Source: Serratia sp. H1w
Lineage (GTDB): Bacteria; Pseudomonadota; Gammaproteobacteria; Enterobacterales; Enterobacteriaceae
Direction of reading: 5' to 3'
NCBI RefSeq assembly: GCF_000633355.1
Contig: NZ_AYMQ01000055.1
Coordinates: 1 to 64,000, forward strand
DNA length: 64,000 nucleotides
Shown here: in pieces, positions 53,813-63,702 of the stretch
How the letters are laid out: the number at the start of each line of letters is the position of its first letter
Position numbering within the stretch: position 1 is the stretch's first letter
Program-made: the position numbers and the translations under genes
The notes under the pieces: model-generated
Told to the model about the DNA's origin: nothing
The model's input: only the letters and a program-made list of their open reading frames with translations
Databases searched by the model: none

Positions 53813-54775
53813 TCAACTCGTTAACTTGCGCAGCGACTCCCCGGCCATAAACGCCTGGATGTCGGCTACCGCTTCACTGAAATAGGTACGGTAATTGTCA
53901 TCCGCCACATAGCCCACATGCGGGGTAGCAAGTACATTAGGCAAACGGCGCAGTGGGTGGTCGGCAGGCAGCGGTTCGACTTCAAACACATCCAGCCCGG
54001 CACCGGCGATCTGCCCGGATTGCAGCGCTTCCACCAACGCTTGCTGATCGACAATCGCCGCGCGTGAGGTATTGATCAGGAACGCGCTATTTTTCATCTG
54101 TGCCAGCGCCTGGCGGTCGATCAGCTCACGGCTGCGATCGCTCAGCACCAGATGAACGGAAACAAAGTCGCTCACTGCCAGCAACGCCTGTTTTGACTCG
54201 GCAAGCTGCACGCCGAACTCTTGTGCTCTTTCCGCCGTCAGATTCTGGCTCCAGGCCACCACGTTCATCCCAAACGCCTGCGCCACTTTCGCCATCTGAC
54301 CGCCGATCTTACCCAACCCCAGTAAACCTAACGTTTTGCCATGCAAGGTGACGCCGACATGCTGCTGCCAAGGCCCGTTGGCACGTAATCCGCTGTTTTC
54401 GGCCACCAGATGTTTAGCCAAACCAAGGATCAGCGCCCAGGTCAGTTCCATCGGCGCTGCAGATCCACTGGCGGTGCCACAAACCGTAACACCTTGCCTA
54501 GTCGCCGCTGGCAGACCGATAGAAGCATTGCGCATGCCTGAAGTGATCAGCAGTTGCAGCTTCGGCAAACGGGAGAGTAATGCGGCAGTGAACGGCGTGC
54601 GTTCCCGCATAATCACCACGATTTCACAGTCACTGATGCGACTCACCAGCTGATCCTCATCGTCAATATGCTCGCGCATGGAAAAGACGTCGACCTGCTC
54701 GCCGAGGACAGACCAATCCGCCATCGAAAGCGCCACACCTTGGTAATCATCAAGAATTGCACACTTCAATTTCAT
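53813..54775 (-). CDS. D-2-hydroxyacid dehydrogenase family protein
   Basis: 320 residues. Rossmann motif LGLLGLGKIGGQMAKVAQAFG, active-site Arg in NTSRAAIVD, Glu in DVFEVEPLP and His in ATPHVGYVADD. NAD-dependent reduction of a 2-oxoacid; substrate not clear. ATG 54775 has GGGAG upstream; the 21 codons before it overlap the rhlE terminator and are ignored. Confidence 0.92.
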   Translation of the reverse strand: MKLKCAILDDYQGVALSMADWSVLGEQVDVFSMREHIDDEDQLVSRISDCEIVVIMRERTPFTAALLSRLPKLQLLITSGMRNASIGLPAATRQGVTVCGTASGSAAPMELTWALILGLAKHLVAENSGLRANGPWQQHVGVTLHGKTLGLLGLGKIGGQMAKVAQAFGMNVVAWSQNLTAERAQEFGVQLAESKQALLAVSDFVSVHLVLSDRSRELIDRQALAQMKNSAFLINTSRAAIVDQQALVEALQSGQIAGAGLDVFEVEPLPADHPLRRLPNVLATPHVGYVADDNYRTYFSEAVADIQAFMAGESLRKLTS

Positions 54776-54798
54776 CGCTAACTCCCGGAAGACAGACG

Positions 54799-54825
54799 AA
54801 AAAAAACCGCCAACAAATGGCGGTT
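54799..54825 (-). terminator. Rho-independent terminator of rhlE
   Basis: On the minus strand AACCGCCA/TGGCGGTT with a 5-base loop is followed by eight T's. It is 24 bases after the rhlE stop and lies within the leader of the hydroxyacid dehydrogenase gene. Confidence 0.88.
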
Positions 54826-54848
54826 CAGTATAGATCATCTACGCAGGA

Positions 54849-56222
54849 TCATTCAGACGGTTTACGGCTATGCGGACGGCGCGATGGAGCACCTGAACGC
54901 GGTTTGCCTTCGCCTTGCGGACGAGCACTGCCGCCGCCGCGATTTTCACGCTGACCGCCGCCGTTGCCACTACGCTGGCCGCCACCATTCCCCGTGCGCG
55001 GAGCACCGCCGCCGTTACCACGTGGAGCACCACGGCCACCGCCAGCCTGACGGCCATTGATGATCGGCTCAGCCTTGATGCTTGGATCTGGCTCATAGCC
55101 TGGCAGGGCAATACGTGGAATTTCACGCTTGAGCAAGCGTTCGATATCCCGCAGCAGTTTGTGTTCATCCACGCAAACCAACGAGATCGCCTCACCTGTA
55201 CGTTCAGCACGGCCAGTACGGCCAATGCGGTGGACGTAATCTTCCGGCACGTTTGGCAGCTCGTAGTTCACTACGTGTGGTAACTGATCGATATCCAGAC
55301 CACGCGCGGCGATATCGGTAGCCACCAGCACGCGGATTTTACCGTCTTTAAAGTCTGCCAGTGCACGGGTACGGGCACCCTGACTTTTGTTGCCGTGGAT
55401 AGCAGCAGCGGTGATGCCATCTTTATTCAGCTGTTCGGCCAAATGGTTGGCACCGTGCTTGGTACGGTTGAACACCAGTACCTGTTTCCAGTCACCTTCG
55501 CCGATCATCTGGGAAAGCAGTTCACGCTTGCGTCTCTTATCGACGAAGTGAACGCTCTGTTCAATCTGCTCGGAGGCGGTGTTGCGGCGCGCCACTTCTA
55601 CCGACGCCGGGTTGGTCAGCAGTTTGCTGGCCAGCCCTTTGATCTCATCGGAGAAGGTGGCAGAGAACAGCAGGTTCTGACGCTTGGCAGGCAGCTTGGA
55701 CAGCACACGGCGGATATCATGGATAAAGCCCATATCCAGCATGCGGTCGGCTTCGTCCAGCACCAGAATTTCAATTTTAGACAGATCAACCGCGTGCTGA
55801 TGTTCCAGATCCAGCAGGCGACCCGGTGTTGCCACCAGAATGTCGACACCGCCGCGCAGTTTCATCATCTGCGGGTTGATGCTCACACCACCAAACACCA
55901 CCAGCGAACGCAGGCGCAGGTGCTTGCTGTAAGCCTCAACGTTTTCGCCGATCTGTGCGGCCAGTTCACGGGTTGGCGTCAGGATCAACGCACGTACCGG
56001 ACGGCGGCCTTTGATTGGGTGATCGTGTTTGCTCAGCAGCTGTAACAGCGGCAAGGTAAAACCGGCAGTTTTACCTGTACCGGTCTGGGCGCTGGCCATC
56101 AGGTCACGGCCTGCCAATACCACCGGGATTGCCTGGCGTTGAATTGGCGTAGGTTCGCGATAGCCCTGTTCTTCAACAGCGCGCAGAATTTCAGCACTTA
56201 AGCCGAGGGTTTCAAATGACAT
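54849..56222 (-). CDS. rhlE: DEAD-box RNA helicase RhlE
   Basis: 457 residues. Q motif [19 protein letters not shown], Walker A AQTGTGKT (K51), [13 protein letters not shown] near residue 155, SAT in [30 protein letters not shown] and [11 protein letters not shown]. The tail after ~residue 380 is rich in Gly/Arg ([18 protein letters not shown]), as in RhlE. Acts in ribosome assembly and RNA turnover. Divergent from cecR, whose product controls it in E. coli. Confidence 0.95.
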   Translation of the reverse strand: MSFETLGLSAEILRAVEEQGYREPTPIQRQAIPVVLAGRDLMASAQTGTGKTAGFTLPLLQLLSKHDHPIKGRRPVRALILTPTRELAAQIGENVEAYSKHLRLRSLVVFGGVSINPQMMKLRGGVDILVATPGRLLDLEHQHAVDLSKIEILVLDEADRMLDMGFIHDIRRVLSKLPAKRQNLLFSATFSDEIKGLASKLLTNPASVEVARRNTASEQIEQSVHFVDKRRKRELLSQMIGEGDWKQVLVFNRTKHGANHLAEQLNKDGITAAAIHGNKSQGARTRALADFKDGKIRVLVATDIAARGLDIDQLPHVVNYELPNVPEDYVHRIGRTGRAERTGEAISLVCVDEHKLLRDIERLLKREIPRIALPGYEPDPSIKAEPIINGRQAGGGRGAPRGNGGGAPRTGNGGGQRSGNGGGQRENRGGGSARPQGEGKPRSGAPSRRPHSRKPSE

Positions 56223-56505
56223 AGTAGAGAAAAACTCCAGATCCCCCCTAACCTAAACAAACGTTCGGTGCAGTTTCCGGGAGGATGATCAGACGGGGCA
56301 TAAGGAGGTACTCGCACTTTTTTGCGGCACATCCTCGGCATGACCTCGAGGGATTGGCACAAACTGCAGTGCACCAAGCGCCAGAGTGTAGCAGAAATCC
56401 GAGCGGAAAAGATAATTTTACGTGTTTACCGCACATTTCTCCGATATCGCGAGTGACAAACAATAATATTCTGAGCTGTGGTTTACATTTCGTCCTGTCC
56501 AGACT

Positions 56506-56533
56506 AAAGTTAATCATATGATTGATTAACTTT
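56506..56533. promoter_or_regulatory. CecR operator, perfect 11-bp inverted repeat
   Basis: AAAGTTAATCA (56506-56516), six-base spacer, TGATTAACTTT (56523-56533): a fully symmetric site in the cecR leader, ending 12 bases before the cecR start and facing rhlE. Matches expectations for a TetR-family autorepressor. Confidence 0.78.
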
Positions 56534-56545
56534 TCAGGTCAACCA

Positions 56546-57244
56546 ATGACTGCTGCAGAAAGCCAACCTGCCATTCCCCTGTCGCGCGGTGAACAAGCCC
56601 GCCAACAGCTGCTGGCCGCCGCGATTGAAGTGTTCGGCGAATACGGTATTTCAGGGGCTACCACGCGGCAAATCGCCCAACGCGCCGGGCAGAACATCGC
56701 CGCCATTACCTATTATTTCAACTCAAAAGAGGGGCTCTATCTTGCGGTGGCACAGTGGATTGCCGACTTTATCCAACAAAGTTTCCGTCCACTCAGCGAA
56801 GAGATCGAACGTTTCTACCAGCTGCCCGCAGAGCAACGCCAGCCAGAGCACTACCTGTACCATCTTAAAAGTGGGTTGTTAGCTTTCAGCCAACTGATGA
56901 CCCAGCCCCACACGCTCAACCTGAGCAAGATCATGTCTCGCGAACAGCTTTCGCCCACCGATGCCTATCCGCTGATCCACCAGCAGGTAATAGCTCCACT
57001 GCACCACTTACTGTGTCGTCTGCTGTCGAGCTATACCGGCATCGATGCGCACTCTACCAAAATCGTGTTGCATACCCATGCGCTGATCGGCGAGGTGCTG
57101 GGCTTCCGCGTTGGCCGCGAAACCCTGCTACATCAGGCAGGTTGGCAGCAGATAGCGGCAGAAGAAGCCGAGCAGATTAGCGAGGTGCTGTCCGAACATA
57201 TTGAGATCCTGCTCAACGGGCTACGTCAACGTTACGCCGTATAA
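56546..57244 (+). CDS. cecR: TetR-family regulator CecR
   Basis: 232 residues. HTH at residues ~15-60 (RQQLLAAAIEVFGEYGISGA, TTRQIAQRAGQNIAAITYYF), then a CecR-type C-terminal domain. ATG 56546 has AGGT upstream and falls behind the operator; eight codons before it (from TTG 56522) lie inside the operator and are ignored. In E. coli CecR (YbiH) controls rhlE and ybhGFSR and affects cefoperazone and chloramphenicol tolerance; the same gene order holds here. Confidence 0.93.
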   Translation: MTAAESQPAIPLSRGEQARQQLLAAAIEVFGEYGISGATTRQIAQRAGQNIAAITYYFNSKEGLYLAVAQWIADFIQQSFRPLSEEIERFYQLPAEQRQPEHYLYHLKSGLLAFSQLMTQPHTLNLSKIMSREQLSPTDAYPLIHQQVIAPLHHLLCRLLSSYTGIDAHSTKIVLHTHALIGEVLGFRVGRETLLHQAGWQQIAAEEAEQISEVLSEHIEILLNGLRQRYAV

Positions 57245-57271
57245 CTTTCCGTCTTACAAGCTGGGAGCGTT

Positions 57272-58258
57272 ATGAACAAGAAAAGAGTTGCCATTCTGGG
57301 TGTCGTAATCGTGCTGATTGCCGCTGCGGCCTACGGTTTCTGGTATTACCAACGCCAGCAGGAAAAGCCCCTGACGCTGTATGGCAATGTCGATATCCGC
57401 ACGGTGAATCTGGGCTTCCGGGTTAATGGCCGGTTGGCCACGCTGGCGGTCGACGAAGGGGATAACGTGCAGCCTGGGCAACTGCTGGGCAAGCTGGACA
57501 ATGCCCCCTACCAGAACGCATTGCTACAGGCGCAGGCCAACGTAGCCAACGCCAAAGCCAAACTGGATTTATTGCAGGCTGGCTACCGTAATGAAGAGAT
57601 CGCCCAAGTGCGTTCGGAAGTCGCCCAACGGCAATCGGCCTTCAGCTATGCCGACAGTTTCTTCCAGCGCCAGCAAGGGCTGTGGGCCAAAAAGGCCACC
57701 TCGGCCGATGCCCTGGAAGATGCCCGTACCGCGCGTAATCAGGCGCAGGCTAATTTGCAGGCCTCGAAAGACAAACTGGCGCAATACCTGTCCGGTAATC
57801 GCCCGCAGGAAATCGAACAGGCCAACGCCAATCTGGCACAGGCCGAAGCGGCATTGGCGCAGGCCCAGTTGGATTTGCATGACACGACCTTAGTCTCCCC
57901 TTCTGTCGGCACGGTCATGACGCGGGCCGTGGAGCCGGGCACCATGCTGAGCGCTGGCAGCACGGTCTTTACCCTGTCGTTGACACGTCCGGTCTGGGTG
58001 CGCGCCTACATTAATGAAACCAGCCTGGGCAAGGCCGCGCCGGGTAGCGAAGTCTTGATCGAGACCGACAGCCGCCCTGGCAAACCGTATCACGGCAAGA
58101 TTGGCTTTGTTTCGCCCACCGCAGAGTTCACCCCCAAAAGCGTAGAAACGCCGGACCTGCGTACCGATCTGGTCTATCGCTTGCGGATCATCGTCAACGA
58201 TGCCGATGATGCCTTGCGCCAAGGGATGCCGGTTACCGTCCATTTCGCACAGCAGTAA
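57272..58258 (+). CDS. ybhG: HlyD-family membrane-fusion protein YbhG
   Basis: 328 residues. N-terminal anchor helix [20 protein letters not shown], lipoyl half [20 protein letters not shown], a long alpha-hairpin (about 75-185) and the second half [20 protein letters not shown]. Links the YbhFSR ABC exporter to an outer-membrane channel. Starts 27 bases after cecR. Confidence 0.95.
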   Translation: MNKKRVAILGVVIVLIAAAAYGFWYYQRQQEKPLTLYGNVDIRTVNLGFRVNGRLATLAVDEGDNVQPGQLLGKLDNAPYQNALLQAQANVANAKAKLDLLQAGYRNEEIAQVRSEVAQRQSAFSYADSFFQRQQGLWAKKATSADALEDARTARNQAQANLQASKDKLAQYLSGNRPQEIEQANANLAQAEAALAQAQLDLHDTTLVSPSVGTVMTRAVEPGTMLSAGSTVFTLSLTRPVWVRAYINETSLGKAAPGSEVLIETDSRPGKPYHGKIGFVSPTAEFTPKSVETPDLRTDLVYRLRIIVNDADDALRQGMPVTVHFAQQ

Positions 58259-58267
58259 GGAACAGTG

Positions 58268-60004
58268 ATGGCACAGGCACATACCATCGAGCTGGTCGCG
58301 TTGGAAAAACGCTTTCCATCACTCGATAAACCGGCGGTGGCCAGCCTGACGACCACCTTGCGCAGTGGCGCAGTTACCGGGCTGGTTGGCCCCGATGGCG
58401 CGGGTAAAACCACCCTGCTGCGTATGCTGGCGGGCTTGATGCAGCCCAGCAGCGGCAAGCTGACCGTCGCCGGGCTGGATCCGATCGTACAGGATCGCCA
58501 ATTGCACGCCATTCTCGGCTACATGCCGCAGAAGTTCGGGCTGTATGAAGATCTGACGGTGATGGAAAACCTCACGCTGTATGCCGATCTGCGCGGCGTA
58601 ACGGGCGATCTGCGTAAGCAAACCTTTGAGCGGTTGCTGACGTTTACCGATCTGACCCGCTTTACCGAACGACTGGCAGGCAAGCTTTCCGGCGGTATGA
58701 AACAGAAGCTCGGGCTGGCCTGTACGCTGCTTGGTCAGCCCCAGGTGCTGCTGCTGGATGAACCCGGCGTCGGCGTCGATCCCATTTCACGCCGCGAATT
58801 GTGGCGGATGGTGCACGAGCTGGCCAACGACGGCATGTTGATCCTGTGGAGCACCTCCTATCTCGACGAAGCCGAACAGTGCCGCGAAGTGCTGCTGATG
58901 AACGAGGGCGAATTACTGTTCAGCGGCGCCCCACAGGATCTGACCCAGCGTATGGCCGGCCGTACCATTTTGATCGATACTCCAGCCGGTAGCCATCGGG
59001 CACTATTGCAGCGCGCGATCTGTTTGCCTGCGGTCAGCGACGGCGTGATCCAGGGGAAATATCTACGGCTGATCCTCAAACCGGGTGAAGATCATCAACA
59101 AGTATTGCGCGATCTGGATCTGCCTGATGCCGAATTGACCGAGGCCGATCCGCGTTTTGAAGATGCATTTATCGATCTGCTTGGCGGTGGCCCAAACAGC
59201 AAATCGGCCCTGGCCGAGATCATGCCGACGGTCACGGGCGACAGCTCGGAAACGGTGATCGAAGCGCAGGGATTGACCAAAAAATTCGGCGATTTTGCGG
59301 CCACCGATCACGTGGATTTCAAGGTACAGCGCGGCGAGATCTTTGGCCTGCTCGGCCCCAACGGCGCAGGTAAATCCACCACCTTCAAGATGATGTGCGG
59401 CCTGTTGGTTCCCAGCGATGGCAAAGCGCTGGTGCTGGGCATGGATTTGAAAACCAGTTCTGGCAAGGCACGCCAACATCTGGGCTATATGGCGCAGAAA
59501 TTCTCGCTGTACGGCAACCTGACGGTGGCGCAGAACCTGAAGTTTTTCTCCGGCGTTTATGGGCTAAGCGGCAAGAGCCAACGCGATAAAATCGACGAGA
59601 TGTCTCGCGCCTTCAACTTCGGCCCGATCCTCGACCAAACGCCGGATTCACTGCCGCTTGGTTTTAAACAGCGGCTGGCGCTGGCTTGTGCGCTGATGCA
59701 CGAGCCGGATATTCTGTTTCTTGATGAACCCACCTCGGGAGTCGATCCCCTCACCCGGCGCGAATTCTGGTTGCACATCAATGGCATGGTGGATAAAGGG
59801 GTGACGGTGATGGTCACCACCCACTTTATGGATGAAGCGGAATATTGCGATCGCATCGGTCTGGTGTATCGCGGAAAAATCATCGCCGCCGGCACGCCAG
59901 ACGATCTCAAACAGCAGATTGCCAATGAACAAAATCCTAATCCTTCAATGGAGCAGGCGTTTATCGAACTGGTGCAAGGCTACGATCGGGAGGAAACGGC
60001 ATGA
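58268..60004 (+). CDS. ybhF: Double ABC-domain ATPase YbhF
   Basis: 578 residues: two ABC domains in one chain. Domain 1 has [14 protein letters not shown], signature [12 protein letters not shown] and [13 protein letters not shown]. Domain 2 (from ~residue 330) has [14 protein letters not shown], a degenerate signature [12 protein letters not shown] and [24 protein letters not shown] lies before ATG 58268 (GTG one codon earlier possible). Drives the YbhSR pump, implicated in drug and Na+/H+ efflux in E. coli. Confidence 0.95.
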   Translation: MAQAHTIELVALEKRFPSLDKPAVASLTTTLRSGAVTGLVGPDGAGKTTLLRMLAGLMQPSSGKLTVAGLDPIVQDRQLHAILGYMPQKFGLYEDLTVMENLTLYADLRGVTGDLRKQTFERLLTFTDLTRFTERLAGKLSGGMKQKLGLACTLLGQPQVLLLDEPGVGVDPISRRELWRMVHELANDGMLILWSTSYLDEAEQCREVLLMNEGELLFSGAPQDLTQRMAGRTILIDTPAGSHRALLQRAICLPAVSDGVIQGKYLRLILKPGEDHQQVLRDLDLPDAELTEADPRFEDAFIDLLGGGPNSKSALAEIMPTVTGDSSETVIEAQGLTKKFGDFAATDHVDFKVQRGEIFGLLGPNGAGKSTTFKMMCGLLVPSDGKALVLGMDLKTSSGKARQHLGYMAQKFSLYGNLTVAQNLKFFSGVYGLSGKSQRDKIDEMSRAFNFGPILDQTPDSLPLGFKQRLALACALMHEPDILFLDEPTSGVDPLTRREFWLHINGMVDKGVTVMVTTHFMDEAEYCDRIGLVYRGKIIAAGTPDDLKQQIANEQNPNPSMEQAFIELVQGYDREETA

Positions 60005-61137
60005 GCAGCGACAACGGCTTTTCCTGGCGGCGATTGCGGGCGCTATGCCTGAAAGAAACCCGACAGATCCTGCGCGATCCCAGCAGCGGGTTGATCGCCT
60101 TCGTGATCCCGCTGATGCTGCTGTTTATCTTCGGCTACGGCATCAACCTGGATTCCAGCAAGCTGCGGTTGGGGATCCTGATGGAGCAACAGAGCGCAGA
60201 GGCGCGCGATCTGGCCAATGCCTTTATCGGTTCTCCCTACATTGAGCCGACCGTCAGCGATAACCGTCAGCAACTGATCCAGAAGATGCAGGCTGGCAGC
60301 ATTCGTGGCCTGGTGGTGATCCCTAGCGATTTTGCCGAGCATCTGGCACGGCCCAACGATCGCGCCCCCTTGCAGGTAATTACCGACGGCAGCGAGCCCA
60401 ATACCGCCAACTTCGTGCAGGGCTATACCCAAGGGATCTGGCAAATCTGGCAGCAACAGCGCGCCACCGATCTGGGGCGTGAAGACAAGCCGCTGATTGA
60501 AGTTCAGATGCGCTACTGGTTTAACCCGGCGGCCATCAGCCAGCACTTTATTATTCCGGGGGCCATCACCATTATCATGACGGTGATCGGTGCCATTCTG
60601 ACTTCGTTGGTGATCGCCCGTGAATGGGAACGCGGCACCATGGAGGCGCTGCTCTCCACGCAGGTAACGCGCAGCGAACTGCTGCTTTCCAAGCTGGTGC
60701 CCTATTATTTTCTGGGCATGATCGCCATGGTGCTCTGCATGGTGGTTTCAGTGTTTGTGCTCGGCGTGCCCTACCGAGGTTCCTTGCTGCTGCTGTTCGT
60801 GATCAGCAGCCTGTTCCTGGCCAGTACGCTCGGCATGGGGTTGCTGATCTCGACCATCACACGCAACCAGTTTAACGCTGCAATGGTGGCGCTGAACGCC
60901 GCCTTTTTGCCATCGATTATGCTATCCGGGTTTATCTTCCAGATCGACAGCATGCCCGCCGTGGTACGCGCGGTGACCTATATCATTCCGGCGCGCTATT
61001 TTGTCAGTACGCTGCAAACTTTATTCCTGGCGGGCAATATCGGCACCGTACTGGTGATTAACCTGCTGTTTTTGATCGCCTCGGCGGTGGTGTTTATCGG
61101 CCTGACGGCCTGGAAAACCCAGCGGCGGCTGGATTAA
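60001..61137 (+). CDS. ybhS: ABC-2 type permease YbhS
   Basis: 378 residues. N-terminal helix after [20 protein letters not shown], a periplasmic domain of ~150 residues, then five helices with [20 protein letters not shown] (ABC-2 signature) and [20 protein letters not shown]. Overlaps ybhF by ATGA. Confidence 0.95.
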   Translation: MSSDNGFSWRRLRALCLKETRQILRDPSSGLIAFVIPLMLLFIFGYGINLDSSKLRLGILMEQQSAEARDLANAFIGSPYIEPTVSDNRQQLIQKMQAGSIRGLVVIPSDFAEHLARPNDRAPLQVITDGSEPNTANFVQGYTQGIWQIWQQQRATDLGREDKPLIEVQMRYWFNPAAISQHFIIPGAITIIMTVIGAILTSLVIAREWERGTMEALLSTQVTRSELLLSKLVPYYFLGMIAMVLCMVVSVFVLGVPYRGSLLLLFVISSLFLASTLGMGLLISTITRNQFNAAMVALNAAFLPSIMLSGFIFQIDSMPAVVRAVTYIIPARYFVSTLQTLFLAGNIGTVLVINLLFLIASAVVFIGLTAWKTQRRLD

Positions 61138-61146
61138 GGGGAAGCC

Positions 61147-62253
61147 ATGTTTCACCGTCTCTGGACGTTGATCGTCAAAGAAATGCAGTCGTTGCTGCGC
61201 GATCCACAGACCCGCGCCATTCTGATTATGCCAGTGCTGTTGCAGGTGGTGCTGTTTCCGTTCGCGGCCACGCTGGAAGTCACCAACGCCACTATCGCGG
61301 TGTACAGCGAAGACAGCGGCCAGCACTCCATTGAGCTGACGCAACGCCTGGCCAAGGCCAAGGCCTTCTCCCACGTGCTGTTATTACGCAGCCCGCAGGA
61401 GATCAGAACCACCATTGATAACCAGAAAGCGCTGCTGCTGGTACGTTTCCCGGCCAACTTCTCACGGGATATTGCCAGCGGTAATACCGCGCCATTGCAA
61501 TTGCTCCTCGATGGTCGTAACTCCAACAGCGCACAGATTGCTGCCAACTATGTGCAACAAATCGTGCAGGACTATCAAAATGAGCTGATTGGCCAGCGTA
61601 CCAAACCCAACAACAGCGAATTGGTGGTGCGCAACTGGTATAACCCGAACCTGGATTACAAATGGTTCGTAGTGCCTTCGCTGATCGCCATGATCACCAC
61701 CATCGGCGTATTGATCGTGACCTCGCTTTCCGTAGCGCGCGAACGCGAGCAAGGCACTCTAGAGCAGTTATTAGTTTCCCCGTTGACGACCTGGCAGATC
61801 TTTATCGGCAAAGCGGTCCCGGCCCTGATCATTGCCACGTTCCAGGCCTCGATCGTGCTGTTTATCGGTATCTTTGCCTATCAGATCCCGTTTGCCGGTT
61901 CGCTGCTGCTGTTCTACGGCACCATGCTGGTTTATGGGCTGTCATTGGTGGGCTTCGGGCTGCTGATTTCTTCGCTGTGCGCGACACAGCAGCAGGCGTT
62001 TATCGGGGTATTTGTGTTTATGATGCCGGCGATACTGCTTTCCGGCTATGTCTCACCGGTGGAGAATATGCCGGTTTGGTTACAGCATCTCACCTGGGCC
62101 AACCCTATCCGCCACTTCACCGATATCACCAAGCAGACCTACCTCAAGGATGCGGGTTTCAGCATTATCTGGCATAGCCTGTGGCCACTACTGGCGATCA
62201 CCGCCACCACTGGCAGCGCCGCTTATGCCATGTTCCGGCGCAAGATTGCCTGA
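61147..62253 (+). CDS. ybhR: ABC-2 type permease YbhR
   Basis: 368 residues, paralogous to Ybh[21 protein letters not shown], then [20 protein letters not shown] and [20 protein letters not shown]. Starts 9 bases after ybhS. Last gene of the operon; a strong terminator follows. Confidence 0.95.
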   Translation: MFHRLWTLIVKEMQSLLRDPQTRAILIMPVLLQVVLFPFAATLEVTNATIAVYSEDSGQHSIELTQRLAKAKAFSHVLLLRSPQEIRTTIDNQKALLLVRFPANFSRDIASGNTAPLQLLLDGRNSNSAQIAANYVQQIVQDYQNELIGQRTKPNNSELVVRNWYNPNLDYKWFVVPSLIAMITTIGVLIVTSLSVAREREQGTLEQLLVSPLTTWQIFIGKAVPALIIATFQASIVLFIGIFAYQIPFAGSLLLFYGTMLVYGLSLVGFGLLISSLCATQQQAFIGVFVFMMPAILLSGYVSPVENMPVWLQHLTWANPIRHFTDITKQTYLKDAGFSIIWHSLWPLLAITATTGSAAYAMFRRKIA

Positions 62254-62263
62254 ATTTCGGGCG

Positions 62264-62295
62264 TAAAAAAACCGACGGGTGTAGTCGGTTTTTTT
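62264..62295. terminator. Bidirectional terminator shared by ybhGFSR and the antisense RNA
   Basis: AAAAAAACCGAC, loop, GTCGGTTTTTTT: a stem with T-runs on both strands. It ends ybhR on the plus strand and the leftward AgrB-like RNA on the minus strand. Confidence 0.9.
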
Positions 62296-62350
62296 ACTTT
62301 CCGGCACTGAGTTGGTGGCTCTGACCAGAGTGGAACGATCCTCATCTGAC
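62264..62350 (-). ncRNA. Putative AgrB-like antisense RNA (antitoxin of dinQ-like gene)
   Basis: A leftward unit with a good promoter (TTGAAA, 17 bases, TATTAT) and the bidirectional terminator gives an RNA of about 85 nt, the size of E. coli AgrA/AgrB (84 nt). Its 5' part is the complement of 62318-62353, which is an imperfect direct repeat of 62534-62569 in the dinQ leader (29/36 identical). The RNA can therefore pair with that leader at 33 of 36 positions (29 Watson-Crick, 4 G-U). The start is inferred from the promoter, not measured. Confidence 0.72.
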
Positions 62351-62356
62351 GATTAA

Positions 62357-62385
62357 ATAATAGGCCTCGAGCGTTTATTTTTCAA
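62357..62385 (-). promoter_or_regulatory. Sigma-70 promoter of the antisense RNA
   Basis: On the minus strand TTGAAA (62385-62380), a 17-base spacer, TATTAT (62362-62357). Start expected near 62350. Confidence 0.72.
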
Positions 62386-62399
62386 CACATGGGTATTTT

Positions 62400-62430
62400 T
62401 TCTGTATAAATTATAGTCAAATTATATATA
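62400..62430 (+). promoter_or_regulatory. Putative promoter of the dinQ-like gene with LexA-box-like bases
   Basis: TTCTGT (62400-62405) and TATATA (62423-62428 or 62425-62430) about 17 bases apart in a very AT-rich stretch. CTGTATAAAT resembles the left half of an SOS box (CTGTATATATATACAG), but the right CAG is not at the right distance, so LexA control is not shown by sequence. Confidence 0.4.
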
Positions 62431-62618
62431 GTCAGCGAGTTAGCTCTGGTGATAGTTCTTCTTCGGCATCCCGCCCAGTGCGGTATGAACGATTTAAAGC
62501 CCTGGCTGAAAGACGGGTGGTGCCGATTTCAGTGCTCTGGCCGGAGAGGGGCGATCCTCACCTGACAATGAAGATAGCCGTTGTGACAGGCAGTGTAGGA
62601 GCGAACTTCGGCGTTCTC

Positions 62619-62634
62619 TCTCCACTTGTGGAGA
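62619..62634 (+). promoter_or_regulatory. Hairpin sequestering the dinQ-like ribosome site
   Basis: TCTCCAC TT GTGGAGA forms a short stem whose right arm contains the GGAG ribosome site of the toxin gene six bases before its ATG. Hidden ribosome sites are typical of type I toxin mRNAs. Confidence 0.65.
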
Positions 62635-62639
62635 AACGG

Positions 62640-62726
62640 ATGGAAACTTTTATTGATAAAGTTCTCATCGTTCTGAAAGCGCTGGTTGCGCTGCTGGAAC
62701 TGATCCGCCGGTTTATCGATAGATAA
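62640..62726 (+). CDS. dinQ: DinQ-like toxic membrane peptide (28 aa)
   Basis: ATG 62640 with GGAG at 62630. The 28-residue product is one amphipathic transmembrane helix; residues 5-23 read IDKVLIVLKALVALLELIR, against IDKAIIVLGALIALLELIR in E. coli DinQ as I remember it. E. coli DinQ is an SOS-induced inner-membrane peptide that depolarises the membrane, held off by AgrB antisense RNA. Here the leader from a promoter near 62425 is ~200 nt, has a hairpin over the ribosome site and contains the antisense target. The frame is open to 62478, but that part is leader. A terminator follows at 62743. The symbol is given by homology to that peptide. Confidence 0.8.
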   Translation: METFIDKVLIVLKALVALLELIRRFIDR

Positions 62727-62742
62727 CGGCTGAAACGTAGCT

Positions 62743-62775
62743 AAGGCCGGGGGATGACCACTCTCCGGCCTTTAA
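62743..62775 (+). terminator. Terminator of the dinQ-like gene
   Basis: AAGGCCGG/CCGGCCTT with a 14-base loop followed by TAATATTT, 16 bases after the stop. Confidence 0.75.
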
Positions 62776-62821
62776 TATTTATAGAACAACAGACCACATC
62801 TGCAATGGCATCAATGCAAAT

Positions 62822-62851
62822 ACAAAAGGCCCTGCAAGCAGAGCCTTTTGT
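62822..62851 (-). terminator. Terminator of ybhL
   Basis: ACAAAAGGC-CTGC...GCAG-GCCTTTTGT; on the minus strand the stem ends in a T-rich run. Lies 15 bases after the ybhL stop. Confidence 0.8.
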
Positions 62852-62866
62852 CAGTATTTTCGGGTA

Positions 62867-63574
62867 TTAACGGCGGTTGCCGAAGATACGCAACAGCATC
62901 AGGAACAGGTTGATAAAATCGAGATACAGCGTTAATGCACCGACGATGGCGTATTTACGGAAGCTGTCTTTATCATCAGCATTCAGTTGTTCGCCCATCG
63001 CTTTCAGCTTCTGGGTGTCATACGCCGTCAGGCCGACAAACACCAGCACACCGATATAAGTGATTGCCCACATCAGCGCCGGGCTTTTCAGCCAGATATT
63101 CACCAGCGAAGCCAGCACAATCCCGATCAGCCCCATAAACAGCATGCTGCCGAAACCGCTCAGATCGCGCTTGGTGGTGTAGCCGTACAGGCTCATGGCA
63201 CCAAACATACCCGCAGTAACCACGAAGGTACTGGCGATTGAGCTATAGGTGTAAGCAATAAAGATGCTCGATAAAGTCAGCCCGGTCAGCGCCGAATACA
63301 GCATAAACAGCGCGGTTGCCATGGTGCCGCTCAGGCGGTTAACCATGCCGGAAATCACGAATACCAGGCCAAACTGCAGGATAATCAGCCCGAAGAAGGT
63401 GATCTGGCTAGAGAATATAAAATTGATGATTGCAGGCGTATGCGCTGCGTACCAGGAAACAAACGCCGTCAACAGCAAGCCACAGGTCATCCAGCCATAC
63501 ACCTGCGCCATATAAGCCTGAATGCCGCTGTTGGCACGTTCAACGATCGAACCATTACGTGGATATCGGTCCAT
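62867..63574 (-). CDS. ybhL: Bax inhibitor-1 family membrane protein YbhL
   Basis: 235 residues (E. coli YbhL 234). Seven helices, with MAQVYGWMTCGLLLTAFVSW, LYSALTGLTLSSIFIAYTYS, TAGMFGAMSLYGYTTKRDLS, the Asp-containing VGLTAYDTQKLK and the end YLDFINLFLMLLRIFGNRR. Family members are pH-sensitive calcium leak channels. Inner membrane. Function in E. coli not settled. Confidence 0.95.
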   Translation of the reverse strand: MDRYPRNGSIVERANSGIQAYMAQVYGWMTCGLLLTAFVSWYAAHTPAIINFIFSSQITFFGLIILQFGLVFVISGMVNRLSGTMATALFMLYSALTGLTLSSIFIAYTYSSIASTFVVTAGMFGAMSLYGYTTKRDLSGFGSMLFMGLIGIVLASLVNIWLKSPALMWAITYIGVLVFVGLTAYDTQKLKAMGEQLNADDKDSFRKYAIVGALTLYLDFINLFLMLLRIFGNRR

Positions 63575-63702
63575 GACGGTTACCTTTTACATGTGAACTA
63601 AGTTTCGGGGAAAATTATCCCCTGCCTACGATAAGCGTATCACATAAAACACCGCGCGAAACGGACAAAGGTATTGATTTATTTCCGCTGTTGAGGCGCG
63701 AT

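Noticed and set aside
62402-62417. LexA (SOS) box at the dinQ-like promoter
   Set aside because: CTGTATAAAT is a fair left half, but the bases at the right half are AGT, not CAG, at the needed distance. Kept only as a weak hint.
62478-62639. Upstream extension of the dinQ-like frame (54 more codons)
   Set aside because: This part contains the antisense target and the hairpin over the ribosome site, and has no ribosome site of its own; it is better read as leader.
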